This document shows, one piece after another, positions 1-10,835 of a DNA stretch of 64,000 nucleotides (within the stretch, counting starts at the first letter, position 1; the number at the start of each line of letters is the position of its first letter). The notes beneath the pieces were generated by a model, which worked only from the letters and a program-made list of their open reading frames with translations, was not told where the DNA came from and searched no databases. The stretch is from contig JADWQD010000004.1 of NCBI GenBank assembly GCA_016110215.1, positions 1,612,001-1,676,000 of the forward strand, given 5' to 3'. Position numbers and translations under genes: made by a program. This DNA comes from Capronia americana (taxonomy: Eukaryota > Ascomycota > Eurotiomycetes > Chaetothyriales > Herpotrichiellaceae).

Positions 1-196
1 GATGTAAGACGGGAATGGTACGAGCAGCGCAGTGAGACAGAAGAAAGTCATTGTCGCTGCTAGTCAGGAACAAGGGTCTCCTGTCCTGTCCTTGTCGTGC
101 CTTGTCCCTCGGTCCTTCCCCACTAGATGCCCCGCCTCCCAATTGGGTCAACGGCTGTACTGAGTACGTAGCCACCGCTTGGCCTAGCCCACCGGA

Positions 197-787
197 TCAG
201 CCGAGTTCCATCGCGTCACTGTCACCTGGAGCTTCAGGTTTGGATGGCGTGTTCGGACGCTCGGGCGTGCTGGGAGAGTTCGACGACTCTATGGCCGCAT
301 CCTCACTCTGGTCGGAGCTGTCCGTCCATGCTTCGTGGGCTTGTTTCTTCACAACCCGATGTCCCAACGGTGTCTTTTCACTTCCTTTTCTCCTGCGTTT
401 CATTGGCGGCTGTGCAGCCTGTCCGTCGACCAGCTCAGAAACCTCGATTTCCGTACGGTCGAGTGCCGGGCTCTCTTCCTCGTCGTCCATCTCTGCTGAA
501 AGGCGTTTTCGCCCTCGATCGGCATCCTCTCGGTGGGCACTCTTGGGCTGACGCTCGCATGAAAGCCTGCGCAGCCTACTGGCCAGCTCGTCGTCGGTGT
601 CTGGCCATAGTTTTTTAAGTGCTTCGTCTTCGAATTCAGATTCGAGTTCCTCGTACTGATCAGGATGGAGGACCTCGATATCTCCATCGTAGCCCATGTC
701 ATCCGGAGAGATCTCCTCGACAGAGAAACCATCGCTGGACTCTCGCCGAGGCCTCTTCCTGATCCTGTACTTCGGGACCAGGGCCAT
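197..787 (-). CDS. Acidic, charged hypothetical protein (196 aa)
   Basis: I do not recognise a family. The single exon starts at the ATG at 787. The protein opens with a basic stretch (KYRIRKRPRR), followed by a long acidic, low-complexity region rich in Asp, Glu and Ser with a second basic cluster (PMKRRRKG) near residues 127-134. That cluster could serve as a nuclear localisation signal. No enzyme motif, signal peptide or membrane segment is visible, and the composition suggests an intrinsically disordered nuclear protein. It lies on the same strand as, and downstream of, the Nudix gene. An open frame this long on the opposite strand of another frame is possible by chance, but the biased composition and clean ATG argue for a real gene. 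Confidence 0.6.
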   Translation of the reverse strand: MALVPKYRIRKRPRRESSDGFSVEEISPDDMGYDGDIEVLHPDQYEELESEFEDEALKKLWPDTDDELASRLRRLSCERQPKSAHREDADRGRKRLSAEMDDEEESPALDRTEIEVSELVDGQAAQPPMKRRRKGSEKTPLGHRVVKKQAHEAWTDSSDQSEDAAIESSNSPSTPERPNTPSKPEAPGDSDAMELG

Positions 788-1245
788 TTCTTCCGACGGC
801 AGTATGAAGTGTGGAAAATAATAATAATCGCCGCCTGGTCGCTAGATTTACTACAAGGATGAATCAAAGATTGGCCGTCAGGTGATTTTATGCCGGATAT
901 GCTCGCATCGACAATGAGATCAGAGTGTTGTTCAGCCTGCGCGGCGTCTGGATATTGAAATGAGAAGCACGACCCGTGCCGCCATGTTTCTGAACTCTGC
1001 CGCTAAACGGTGGTAGTTGCACGAAAGATCTCACGGCCAGAAGTTTGTTGTGGGAGTCAAAGGCTCCGGCTACGTCATCTGATTGGTGCATTCTACGATA
1101 TTCCGGCATGCCCGACGATGCTCTGGGAGGAGATTATGGCGGATGGTTAGATGCAAGTGATGCTCCAGGCCATGTCACAATACATCCAAAGTCAGTACCG
1201 AGGACACTGTATTCAATATGGCAATCGAAATATCCAAGCAAGCCG
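788..1245. other. Intergenic gap, nothing recognised
   Basis: This 458-base gap holds the 3' flank of the Nudix gene and the promoter side of the downstream hypothetical gene. I see no coding exon, RNA gene or repeat in it. Confidence 0.5.
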
Positions 1246-2094
1246 TCACTCATCCTCGTCGTCTTCCAAGCTGCCCTCTCTTGTCAGTCCTTCGTAGAGC
1301 GCCCAGGCCGCCAGAGTTTTTGCGTCTCTCGCACCTTCCCGCCATAATTCCTCGTACTTGACAAGCTTGACCGTGATCTTCTCCCTATCGGTCCCCGACA
1401 GTCTGTCCCTCAACTCCATGATCTCAATCAGCGGCATGGTCCTCTCCCACAGAAAGAGGGCGATGTACTCGTCGCAGCCGCCGGGGCTGGGATACATTGC
1501 CTTCTGCAGATGGCTTTCTGAGCCCTTGGCGTCCTTCAACGCGAGCTTTGTCATATCCTTGAGTTCATGCTGGGAGATTGTCAAGCCCGTCTCTTCAAAC
1601 AGCTCGTTAGCAGCGGCGCCTACAAACGTCTTAGCATCATCAATCATGCCCGCAGGAATCTCAAAGAAGTTCAGGCTGCCCGCCGGGACCCGAGGCTGCT
1701 GCGTCATGACAACGAATCTCTCGTCGCTATTCGTGTCCTCGACCTGTGGTCGTAGGATCATCAGAATTGCCACGCTTCCACCCCGTAGGAAGACGATCCC
1801 GGGGAGAGGTGAGCCATTCTCGTTTGACACGACGGTTTCCATCTTGATGAAGCCTATCCGTTTGCCAAACCAGTCTACGGACTGCACGTTGATGGAGCGT
1901 AGAGTATGGCGCTCTTTGCGGTCGTGGAATACATGATCGCGGTTGGATTGAAGTTGAAGCGACTGCCGTAATGTTTTCAGCCAGAGTTCGAAAGGCTTGA
2001 ACTCGAGGAACTGCTGCCGTGTGATGTTTGCTGGCAACTTGACTTCAACGAGGGGCTCGCCTTGTTCCCTCGGGAGAGTGAATGTGGTGGCCAT
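1246..2094 (-). CDS. Nudix hydrolase, ADP-sugar pyrophosphatase-like (282 aa)
   Basis: Single exon from the ATG at 2094. Nudix enzymes hydrolyse nucleoside diphosphates linked to another moiety. The Nudix box is at about residues 165-187: GMIDDAKTFVGAAANELFEETGL keeps the leading Gly, the E-x-x-EE metal-binding core and the final Gly-Leu. The early conserved Glu is Lys here and the conserved Arg is Asn. Upstream, the pattern of a hydrophobic beta-sheet, a GSVAILMILRP segment, and PAGSLNFFEIPAG just before the box matches the ADP-ribose/ADP-sugar diphosphatase branch rather than MutT. No targeting signal is obvious, so a cytosolic location is likely. It is divergent from the HET-domain gene across 332 bases. 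The family is secure; the substrate is inference. Confidence 0.88.
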   Translation of the reverse strand: MATTFTLPREQGEPLVEVKLPANITRQQFLEFKPFELWLKTLRQSLQLQSNRDHVFHDRKERHTLRSINVQSVDWFGKRIGFIKMETVVSNENGSPLPGIVFLRGGSVAILMILRPQVEDTNSDERFVVMTQQPRVPAGSLNFFEIPAGMIDDAKTFVGAAANELFEETGLTISQHELKDMTKLALKDAKGSESHLQKAMYPSPGGCDEYIALFLWERTMPLIEIMELRDRLSGTDREKITVKLVKYEELWREGARDAKTLAAWALYEGLTREGSLEDDEDE

Positions 2095-2426
2095 GTTCCT
2101 ATCCGCCCCTGTGGCTGACGAGGTGGTCAGGATCGGCAGGCGACGGAGAGTTCCTTAAGATGCGATCCCAAAACAAAGAATTCGACGACTAAAGCGAGCA
2201 GAGAATCGAAACAAGCCGATAGCCTGGGCCGCGCGAGGCCATAATTAGCCACCAATGACATCTCACTCCAAGCGATCGAATGCGAGTGCGACATCCTTGC
2301 ACATGCAACGCGGGGGGACATGAAACACCCGCTGAGTAATTAATGGGCCTGGGCGAGGGGCTGGTTGAGGGCATCGACGGTTCCCGTGCGAGCCTGCTCC
2401 ACGACAGGTGATCCGACCATACCACC
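2095..2426. promoter_or_regulatory. Shared divergent promoter region, Nudix / HET gene
   Basis: 332 bases separate the two divergent ATGs, so both promoters must lie here or overlap it. I see no clear TATA box or other site that I can name. Confidence 0.4.
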
Positions 2427-5011
2427 ATGATCTGCAAAGTCTGCCATGGGATGCTTTATGAGCAAAAGGGTCGCAAAGGGCTGACGAGCTTAGGGTCACA
2501 ACTCGAGCTAACCTTCAAGCACCATGCCAAAGCGAAAAACCTCATCGACTCGGCCCAGCAGCAGAGCTGCTACCTGTGCCGATTAATCCAGGAACGGCTA
2601 GAAAGCCACAACGTCAACCTTGATGCTTACGATGGCACGAAACCTTTTCTCACGGCCCGCCTCAAGCCGTTTGGCCGGCGACGCCAGACCGGACTGTATC
2701 CTCTGGATTTCTTCCTGGAGCCAAACAAAGTCCTGATCGCAAGCTTCGTGCTCAAACAAAACGGTAAGCGCACTCATGTTTCGCGTGCGGCTTGAATCGC
2801 TTGACGATCCGCAGACCTGACAATCTAAAGATGCCCAAAGCCCTGCCAATGTCCAAGTCAAGCCGATTAGCAGCACAACGTCTGACCCCAAGGTGGTGGA
2901 AAAGGCGAAGGAATGGATCGCCGAATGCACGAAGGACCACAAAAAATGCAGCGTATCGTCCGACCCGGCATGGGTCCCCAACCGACTCCTCGATGTGCAG
3001 AGAGCGCTCGATCCGGACAATGCATCAGAGATCATCCGTTTAGTTAGCCGCAAGCCGAGCGAGACTGATGCCAGTGCGCCGCCCATGGAGGGCCCGTACG
3101 TCACGTTGAGCCACCGCTGGGGCAGCACGCCGTTCCTCAAGCTCACAAGGCCGAAGCTCGCGTCTTTCCTCAAGGGCATATCGCTAAGAGACCTTCCGCA
3201 GACGTTTCAAGACGCCGTAAAAGTCACGCGCGAGCTGGATAAACGATGGCTGTGGATCGATGCGTTGTGCATTGTGCAAGAAGACGAGGACCTGAAGGAC
3301 TGGCTAGAGGAGTCCTCGACCATGGAGCAAGTCTACGCCAACTCGTACTGTAACATCTCGGCCACTGCTGCGACTGACAACTCCAAGGGGCTCTTCGGCC
3401 ACCGGGACATGAATTGGAAATGGATCGAGAGCGTGAAACTAAACACCCAGCACCTCCAAAACAGCTCCGAAGGCAGAGTTGAATGCACCATCTTGGACCT
3501 CTCCTTCTGGGAGAAGTACGTCGACAACGCCCCCGTCAACCGCCGGTCCTGGGTCTACCAGGAACGACTCCTCGCTCCTCGAGTCCTTCACTTTTGCGAA
3601 GACCAAATCGCCTTCGAATGCAGGGAGGTCAGTCGCGCTGAATGTCGGCCCGAAGGCATGCCTCACTTCCGGATGAAGTCCGGCGTGCTCATTCAGGGTC
3701 TGCATCTGAAGAGCGTGGACCTGGAAGCGGGGAAGCAGCTGCGCGCCATCCGCGAGGCGAGCACCCTCGGGTCGACGCTGGCGAATCGGCTCCAGAAAAT
3801 GGGCGACGAAGTGCAGCTCAAGAAGTTCTACCTCTACGAGCTGTGGAAGCATTGGGTCGAGGTGTACACCAAGCTGGAGCTCACCAAGCCGCAAGACAAG
3901 CTGATTGCCCTCTCCGGGATTGCGCGCATGCTGACGACCAGGATGAAGAACGAAGGCTACGAAGAGGACCAGTACATCGCCGGCATGTGGCAGAAGTACA
4001 TTGCCAGTCAGCTCCTGTGGTACGTCAACGAAGGGACCGGCAAGAACAGACAACCCCTGGAGAACACCCGGCCAGCAGAGTACCGCGCCCCTTCGTTCTC
4101 GTGGGCCTCGGTGGAAACGGCGCGCGGGATCACGTTTGCCGAAACCACGGACAGCGGCCTGCTCATCCAAGTCGAAGTCGTCCGGCTGAGCTACCGGACC
4201 ATCGAAGACAAGTTCGGCCTCATCACGGACGGGTACATCGTCGTGAAGGGCGTGCTACGGAAGATCGAACTGACCGACGCGGCGGCCCCGAAGCCTCCAA
4301 CCTTCTCAAGGACCGAAACTTTTGTAAGTGAAGTGTAGAATTCTGTTCCCGATCATCTCGTACTGCATGCACGCTAACACTTCTCCTGCTTGCCTACTTT
4401 AGGTCCACGCCATCAACTGGGACATCCTACTCCTCATCTCGCTAGTCACTTGCTTCACCCCTCATTTCGTATTGATCCAATTCTGTGGTCTCTCCTCGCT
4501 CCTCCAACATCGTCTCGCCCTCCTGATCTGGACAACCTGCTACGGCATCCTCAGCCTCGTCTGCCTGGGCCTAAGCCACCTCCGCGGCCGGCAGACCTCC
4601 GCCACCGAAGACGAAGAACCGACGACGACCACGAACACCACCACCTCGGGCGAAGAAAACCGGTACAGTTGGCGGCTGATCCGCTACGGCCGGCCCGTCG
4701 GCCGCCATTACCAGCTCGTCTTCCTGGACAGTCCGGCGTCGGAACCGTCCGTGTTCGGCCCCGCCGCGCAGGTTTTCTGTCTCCCCGTGCTGCGGGATGA
4801 GCGGTACCTCACGTGTCTGCTGGTGCAGGCTACGGACGGCGAGTTCGGCGTGCGATACAAGAGGGTGGGCTTGACGCGCGTGAGCTCGCTGACCAGGGAT
4901 CTGGTGCATAATCTGACGACTCCGCCGGGGCATAATGAGACAGCCCTGGGGCAGTACTATTGGGGGCCGAACTCGAGTAAGAGGAATGAGAGTACCGTTT
5001 GTATTATATGA
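2427..5011 (+). CDS. HET-domain protein with C-terminal membrane segments (812 aa, 3 exons)
   Basis: Joined as 2427-2763, 2831-4323, 4403-5011. Introns have GTAAGC/GTAAGT donors; the first has a CTGAC branch site. The N-terminus carries two C-x2-C pairs (CKVC near residue 3, CYLC near residue 50), as in many HET proteins. The HET domain begins near residue 202 (YVTLSHRWG) and continues through WIDALCIVQ and MEQVYANSYCNISA to GLFGHRD, all hallmark blocks. Exon 3 encodes two hydrophobic helices at about residues 617-665 and a soluble tail, so the protein is probably membrane anchored. HET domains trigger or modulate heterokaryon incompatibility cell death in filamentous ascomycetes. The membrane extension is less usual. 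No NLR or partner gene lies beside it; the recognition island at 41-55 kb is far away. Confidence 0.92.
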
Positions 5012-5541
5012 ATGAGCGAAGAGTATACCTGGATATAAGTAGGGTACATAGGTACGCAGGGAGGGAGGGAGGGAGATAGGTAGTCAGGGAAGTAGGTAGG
5101 TAGGTGGATCGATTTACTAACGTCTAGTCACGTATTCTATATAGCCTAATGCATGGTATCGGCGTTTACAAGGCTCTTTTCCCCTGGTGGATATCTCGTA
5201 AAGGGTGAGAGATTTAGAGTGGCTGTTGTCAACACGTATAGAGAATACAACGCCTTTACATTTCATGATACATACCAATGCGCGCCAGACCAGCCAGTCA
5301 TTCAGACAGTGCGGATCAAGCAGGGCCTGAATTCCAGGATCAACGGTGGAAATAATAAATGAGTGCAAGGCCTTCTCTCCAATGCGGTTGAGACTCGTGC
5401 GAACGAAAGGTCATGAAAGCATACTATTTATAATGCGGTACGTGCGTGAAACAAAGAGACAATAACCCGTTGAGAATAATCTGCAGCAGTAACGTGCACA
5501 TCGAACTGTCCAATTCTCAATGCCTCCCTCGTAATGGTATC
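5012..5541. other. Convergent 3' intergenic region
   Basis: 530 bases lie between the 3' ends of the HET gene and the convergent gene at 5542-7140. It begins with a GGGA/GGTA microsatellite; I see no coding exon or RNA gene. Confidence 0.5.
5051..5106. repeat. GGGA / GGTA microsatellite
   Basis: A run of GGGA units is followed by GATAGGTAG and repeated GGTA units just past the HET gene stop codon. It is a purine-rich simple repeat without coding potential. Confidence 0.8.
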
Positions 5542-7140
5542 TCAATCGGCTCGACCGTGATGAAACTTGCGCCGTTTAGTGCTCCTCTCCATCTCGTTCT
5601 TCTGGCCGTCCTCGTACGTTGTCTCTTCTCCGGCCTCCTCCCTTCCGCCGGAGACATAATGGTCATCCATCGCGTATGCCATGCCTTCTACGAACTGTCG
5701 ATCAGCTGCTGTTGACCCGTCGTGTCCAATTTCTTCTTCTTCTACTTCTTTTACTTCTCCGACTTCTTCCACTTCCGCTTCTTTTACTTCTTCCTCTGGC
5801 GTCCTCTCTCGAACATAATACCGGTTGACAGCCTCAGTGGTTCGACGAGGTATGGTACATCTCTTGGCAGGCGGACGCTCGACGTCGACAAGATCAGCGT
5901 GTGTAAAGTTATGAGGCGCAGAATGATGGTCAGCATTAGGGACCAAGGAGGTTGGCACAAACAGGGCAACGCCAGAGTTCTGGCGTGGGATCCTCTCGTA
6001 CAAAGAAGTGCCGTGGTAGTCGGTCACTCGCCAGACAGTCGCAGTGTTGCCCTCGGCTTCAGAGAGGATGCCGTACTGAGCCACGTAGAAGTTCCCTCCG
6101 GTGCTTGGTTCGGCTGTGCTGACTGTAGTCAGGGCAAGACCATAGATGTTGACGCCATCTTCGCGGTGGGTGAACCTGCGTTCGAAGGTCAGTGCGCACA
6201 TCAAGTGATGAGAGTCGTGTAACTGTAACCTACCGAGCATAGTTGATCGCCATTGCACCTTGAGGGGGAGCGGCCTCGTCGAAGCGGAATCGCCACTCTG
6301 TGCTCCCGTCCTTGGACCAGACGGAGTATAAGCCACCGTCTAGACCGGAGTCCATTCGTCGGAACCCTCTCTTAGCGATCGCATTGTTATAGTCTGCCAC
6401 GACCTCCGCTGGGATGCGGGTCTTCAAGATGTTCCACGTTAACGTCGCCACTCTCGATTCTTCCAGGTGAATTCTGGCCTTCTGCTCTGGCTTCATATTT
6501 CGTCTCAGGAAGCTTCCGGCAAGGGTGGGTTTGCGGGCATTTCGCGATCCGCCCGTGTAACCGATGGAAGCCAGAATGCCAGGGTCGTCGCGCTGATGAG
6601 ATTAGCATAGGACCACGTTCGCGCCAGTGGCTTTCCATGGGGACTTACGCGATCGCCTCTCCTCACTCGCGCTGCACTCTTGCATACCTCGTTCATTGCC
6701 TCCAATATGGCACTGTCGCGTATTATGCCCGGCAGTCTTGCGAAGACCAACTCTTTCGTGGCCTCGTCGAAGAAAAGCCCGCTTTCGCCCCGACGGATGA
6801 CGTGTTGGAAGTTGCTTCGCTCGACTACCTGGATCCGCCGGCCTGATGTCTTTCCGATGCGTTTGTCGGCAAAAGGTAGATTGTCCCAAGCTTCTTCCCA
6901 GTATTGCTTGATCTTCCAGGTCTCCGCGCAATATGTTCCCACGGGATTAGGCAATTCGTTGACTTGGAGTCGCCTTAGATAGAACCTGGGCACTTCCTCG
7001 AGGTAGCGCTTCGTACGTTCAGATGTCCAGTCGATGCCTAGAGTGCGAATAATGTCTTCATCATCCTCAAGGACCTGCGCCTTGGGCTTTTGAGCAGTCT
7101 GTGCCGAGGGCTGTTGAGGTCCCGAATTCAATGTCGCCAT
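5542..7140 (-). CDS. Unknown protein, possible 2OG-Fe(II) oxygenase-like core (494 aa, 3 exons)
   Basis: Joined as 7140-6649, 6592-6234, 6175-5542. Introns of 56 and 58 bases have GTAAGT and GTAGGT donors and CAG acceptors, and the frame is kept throughout. I cannot name the family with confidence. Residues about 270-350 hold a pattern like a double-stranded beta-helix oxygenase: FTHRED with His287 and Glu289, then a GGNFYVAQYGI strand, then DYHGTSL with His338 and Arg residues 7-10 positions later. HxE...H is the metal-ligand spacing of Fe(II)/2-oxoglutarate enzymes, but this is inference from pattern alone. The C-terminal 110 residues are acidic and Glu/Val-rich, encoded by a GAA/GTA-like triplet tract, and end in a basic cluster (TKRRKFHHGR). 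No signal peptide or membrane helix is seen. Confidence 0.72.
5728..5796 (-). repeat. Triplet tract encoding the Glu/Val-rich tail
   Basis: Plus strand reads as repeated CTT/CTA/CTC triplets. On the coding strand this gives the EVEEVGEVKEVEEEE-type acidic run of the gene at 5542-7140. Length variation here would stay in frame. Confidence 0.6.
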
Positions 7141-7155
7141 CGTGGAGGTAATTCG

Positions 7156-7165
7156 TATTTATATA
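7156..7165 (-). promoter_or_regulatory. TATA-like box just upstream of the ATG at 7140
   Basis: The minus strand reads TATATAAATA 16-25 bases before the ATG. If it is a working TATA box, transcription would start at or inside the annotated coding start, so either the leader is extremely short or a later ATG is used. It may also be fortuitous. Confidence 0.3.
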
Positions 7166-8186
7166 GGAGAGTCTGTGCTTTGGAGAGACAGGCTTGGAGG
7201 AATCGGTGGTTTCTGTGCTGTCGAAAGCTGAAACTGACGAGGTTGTTGATGTGCATGGGGAAAAGGTCTGATAGGTTTCGTCAACCTGAAGATGTTTGAG
7301 TGTTGACAGCAGAGATACTCAATGCGCACTTCATCACCAACAGGAAAGGTCACATGTTTGTAGCTTTGTTAGTCCCAGCGTACGCCTTCTTCACCAGGCG
7401 ATATAATGGCCTGATCTTCACGGAATATCTCCCTAATCCCACAAAGCTTCAGCCTTGTCGAGGAGTTGGCCACCGACGAGATATTCCCACAAGCCATCAC
7501 TTCTTCAACGCCGTTGGGATGCTGACTGCCCAGGATTGCATCTCGACTTGACAGGAACACACTCAAGCCACGGTTACACCTTGATTCTGACGTAACAGCA
7601 CAACAAGAGTCCATCGTCTGTGTCTCAGGGCTCCGCAATCGGTCGGCGTGTCATGGTCTTCGGGAAGGGAGGACGAGTATCGATCTTATCCTTTGATCGT
7701 CTCCTGTGGGTCAAAGTCGCTCCATCGAGGTGTATGCTTGCATCTGAGACTCCATGGCCTGCAGTCGTGTAGTCGAGGTATACCAATACTGCCGTCAGGG
7801 GGGAAGAGTCTCTATACCGGCATTCCTGTTGACGGAGATGGTCGCTGTGTGAATGCCCTTCCGCAGACCTACCCCCTGATTTCAGCCAGTAAGATGGGTC
7901 TTTCGTCACAGCCACATGAGCTTCGGGCTTGCAGCTACCCCAAAACGAAACGCAGCAAAGCGACTTCCTGAAGTCGCCTAGACCCGTGGCCTTATGCTCC
8001 AACGTGAAAGGCAAGACCGAGTGGTCTCTGATAATGGTGAACTGGTCGATGCAGGATTTGTCAAAACAAGTCTTTGAAAGAGATGATGCCAAAGCAGTCC
8101 CCGAAAGAGATATAATATCGTGGAGGTATCCTCTCCAGAGAATTCAGATACGTCCAAGCACTCTTGCCAACGTCTTCCCTGCCGGG

Positions 8187-8288
8187 GATCAAAACAACGA
8201 CAACAGCAGTACGAAGGTGGCCAGGGTCCAGGGTCCAGCAGGTGATCAAAACAACGAAAACAGCAGGATGAAAATGGGCCAGGAACCA
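8187..8288. repeat. Imperfect 57-base tandem duplication
   Basis: Two copies begin GATCAAAACAACGA at 8187 and 8244 and stay alignable to the CCAGG near each end. The period of 57 is a multiple of three, and a 156-codon plus-strand frame (7929-8399) reads through as PAGDQNN...PAGDQNN. That frame has no other support. Confidence 0.75.
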
Positions 8289-8812
8289 AGAGTGTTCTGG
8301 TCTGACCGGCAAGACCGCGAAGCAAAGTCGTCTGGAGAAGCAGGCTGGGAGAAAGGAGCTATTTGTAACCCTCAGGATGGCGCCGAGCTGAGAGCGTGAA
8401 AGAAAATAGTGACGGCGTTGACAGCGGTTGGCGTCAGCGTGACACAGTGACGCGGGCATCCGAGGGTAGCCACATGGCTGCCGACGGCGACGAGAATAGA
8501 AGCATGCATGTGCTTTGCTTTGTGTGTGTGCTCTGCCCTGTGTGTGTGAATCAAGGAATGACAGAACGTATCACTCATTCCAGCCACTTGCTGAACCGTC
8601 GACAACTGGGCTATCAGATCGGCCGCCTTTTAGCCCCGGGGATCTCGCTCGTCAGTCATACCGAACACGTTGACCGATCAAGGTATGTCGAATGTCGAGC
8701 GCGTAACGATGGTGCCGTCTGGGGCAGTGTGCGTGATCCAAGGAATGTCAAGTATGGAAACGATAGTGAATCTGCCTCTGTGATACTGTAAGTGTCCGCT
8801 CTTGTCTGCTGC

Positions 8813-8940
8813 TGCCCAAAGAACAAAGAAAGGTACTCACTCACTGTACAGTGTATTCTGCAAGGTGTTAAGTTTTAGTGCCCAAAGCAGAGAACAAAGA
8901 AGAGTACTATAATGTACACTCTAGTCCACAACGTGCTAAG
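8813..8940. repeat. Diverged 60/62-base tandem duplication
   Basis: The first copy (8813-8872) and second copy (8879-8940) both start TGCCCAAAG, share AGAACAAAGAA, a GTACT block, a TGTACA-like centre, and end in GTGTTAAG or GTGCTAAG. They differ by small indels and substitutions. No coding role is apparent. Confidence 0.65.
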
Positions 8941-9475
8941 GTAAGTAAGTAATCAGCCGAAGCAGACAATAAAGTAATTATCCAAAGCTGTGGCTCATTG
9001 ACGGAGAATGAGAATGAGAATGAGAGAAGACGAGGAAATTCAACCAGAGAATGAATGTCTTATGACCGAATAGACCGTTTTTCAAAAGGGGGATAATGTT
9101 TGGACATTTGACATTTTGCGACGACGAGCAATCCGCCAGCCAACCTTGAGGGATACTGTAGTCAAGACAAATGGCAAACGATGAGCAAAGTAATTACATA
9201 AGAATAAGGTGCCAGCCACGTGCCAGCTTCGAAAGGACATTGACCAACAGGGAGAAGAGACGAAGGCGTGTCCATGACTGATTGCCACTATGACATCGCC
9301 GCCACTAAGGTATGCTCACGAGAGAGTCATAGTGAAGAGAACGTAAGGATATAAACCTTATCATCGTCAACAATAAGCCCTTCAGTGTTCTCTGAAACAG
9401 GTTAGCTCGCCAGGCCCAGGACAAGCGGCCGCAACAAGCAAACGTTCCGATCTCTGCTCCTTCATCCATTCTTCA

Positions 9476-10835
9476 TCATGAGCCCTTTTCATTCGTGTCG
9501 TCTGAGAACACAAAGTTTCTCAAGTTGTTGTCGTTTGCAGACGTTGATGGCCCGAACGGCCGGTTGCATCTCCACCTTGAGAGCAGTTAGAGCTTGCATT
9601 ATGTGGCGACCCCGCGAGCGTAGACGAGACACTTACGCCCAGTACTTGTCCATGGCATACCAGACATAACTGTCTGCGTTTCGGATGGCTTGCGATGATC
9701 CGGTCACAGAATTTACGGGTAGATCTCTGATATTTGCAGAGTTGAATGGACCTGAAGTCAATGACCGTGTCAGCCTTTTAGACCAACAACAACGGCCCGG
9801 CACGCAGAGAAACTACAATTGGCCAAGACGAGCATTTCGACATTGACGCCAAAAGCTGGAGCTCAAGGACTTACCATAACCGTCTGACGGATTCGGCCCC
9901 GAGAAGTCCAAGATCTTGGAATATCCACCCGTCGTTGGCTGCGCGAGTCTGGCATAACCTGGGATATCCTGCAGCAGATAGGGCCTGGGCACCCTCCGAG
10001 GAAACCTGTCAGCATTCTGGTCTAATTCGCGCAGAAGATTGACTACTATGCGCCAGAATAATGAGGATGAGCATGGACAAACTCACCAGTGCATCAGCTC
10101 ATGAAGGATGACAGAGCCAGGACTCAGCATGTAGGTGCTGTCTCTGTCGAGCAGGCCGTCACAGCTGAATCCACTTTCCGGTCTACCGCCAGGCGCAGTC
10201 AAGGCCCACTCAGGCGGATGCTCAATATCCTGCAGAGAATAGTAGAACTCGAACGACGGTTGACATATGGCCATCAATGCGCGGTTGCCATATACCGCAG
10301 GCAGGTATGTCGTTTGAGCCCCCAGCTTGCCATCCTTACAGCTTCTCCCACGGTCCTCCTCACGGACTTCAGGGTGGTCTCCAAGAGAGATCGATAAGTC
10401 CTCGAACTTCGGATTCAGCTTTGCCTCCTCGTCCATCGACGTCAAAAGCTCGGCGATATTGCTCGGATCAAATTGCTGGCCAAAAGGGATATTGGCAATG
10501 GTGCGGAACACTCGCTGCACGAACAAATAGTCTTGTGGTTGGAAGTATCGCAGAAAGCCCTTCACAGATTGGTGTCAATGGCCACAAGGCTGACCTGTCG
10601 AACGGTGATGGACGACCCTTACCACGTCGCAGGGGACCGAGGTGATCGCCACAAATCTTGCCAGCGTCATTGCATCCTTCAGCGCCACGTTCATCTCGTC
10701 CTTTGCTTGTTGGCCGGCGTTTGGAGGAAACTTGAAGTTCGGAAAGTCATCACCGTCGTCGGCATTGCAGAGCTGCAGGCTAAACAGGTAGTACAAGATG
10801 CACATAAGCCATTGGGTCGGCTTTGCAAAGGCCAT
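9476..10835 (-). CDS. Secreted zinc metallopeptidase, M35/aspzincin-like (about 343 aa, 5 exons)
   Basis: Joined as 10835-10623, 10559-10087, 10005-9875, 9751-9637, 9575-9476. The N-terminus has a hydrophobic signal-like segment (residues about 8-22) followed by an acidic stretch. HELMH at residues 224-228 is the HExxH zinc motif, and a downstream NADSYVWYAM block near the C-terminus resembles the region after the third ligand in M35-type fungal peptidases. It is therefore probably a secreted protein-degrading enzyme. The last intron is uncertain: frame 4 can stop at TAA 9635-9633 (311 aa), or splice at the GTAAGT that contains this stop, with a CTAAC branch, into a short final exon. I prefer the spliced form because all three splice signals are good. 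Confidence 0.78.

Larger units (their letters stand above)
7166..9475. other. Gene-poor stretch with decayed tandem repeats
   Basis: About 2.3 kb lies between two minus-strand genes. Open frames up to about 155 codons exist on both strands, but none shows a family motif or coherent splice structure. Two imperfect tandem repeats are present and listed separately. I see no transposase, reverse transcriptase, tRNA or rRNA. Confidence 0.5.

Noticed and set aside
3439..4331. Long frames on both strands overlapping the HET gene (243 and 229 codons)
   Set aside because: They lie wholly within the HET-domain exon, have Arg/Pro/His-rich composition typical of shadow frames in GC-rich coding DNA and show no motif.
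7625..8399. Overlapping 155- and 156-codon frames in the gene-poor region
   Set aside because: They overlap on opposite strands, lack family motifs and span the tandem repeat; coding status cannot be supported.
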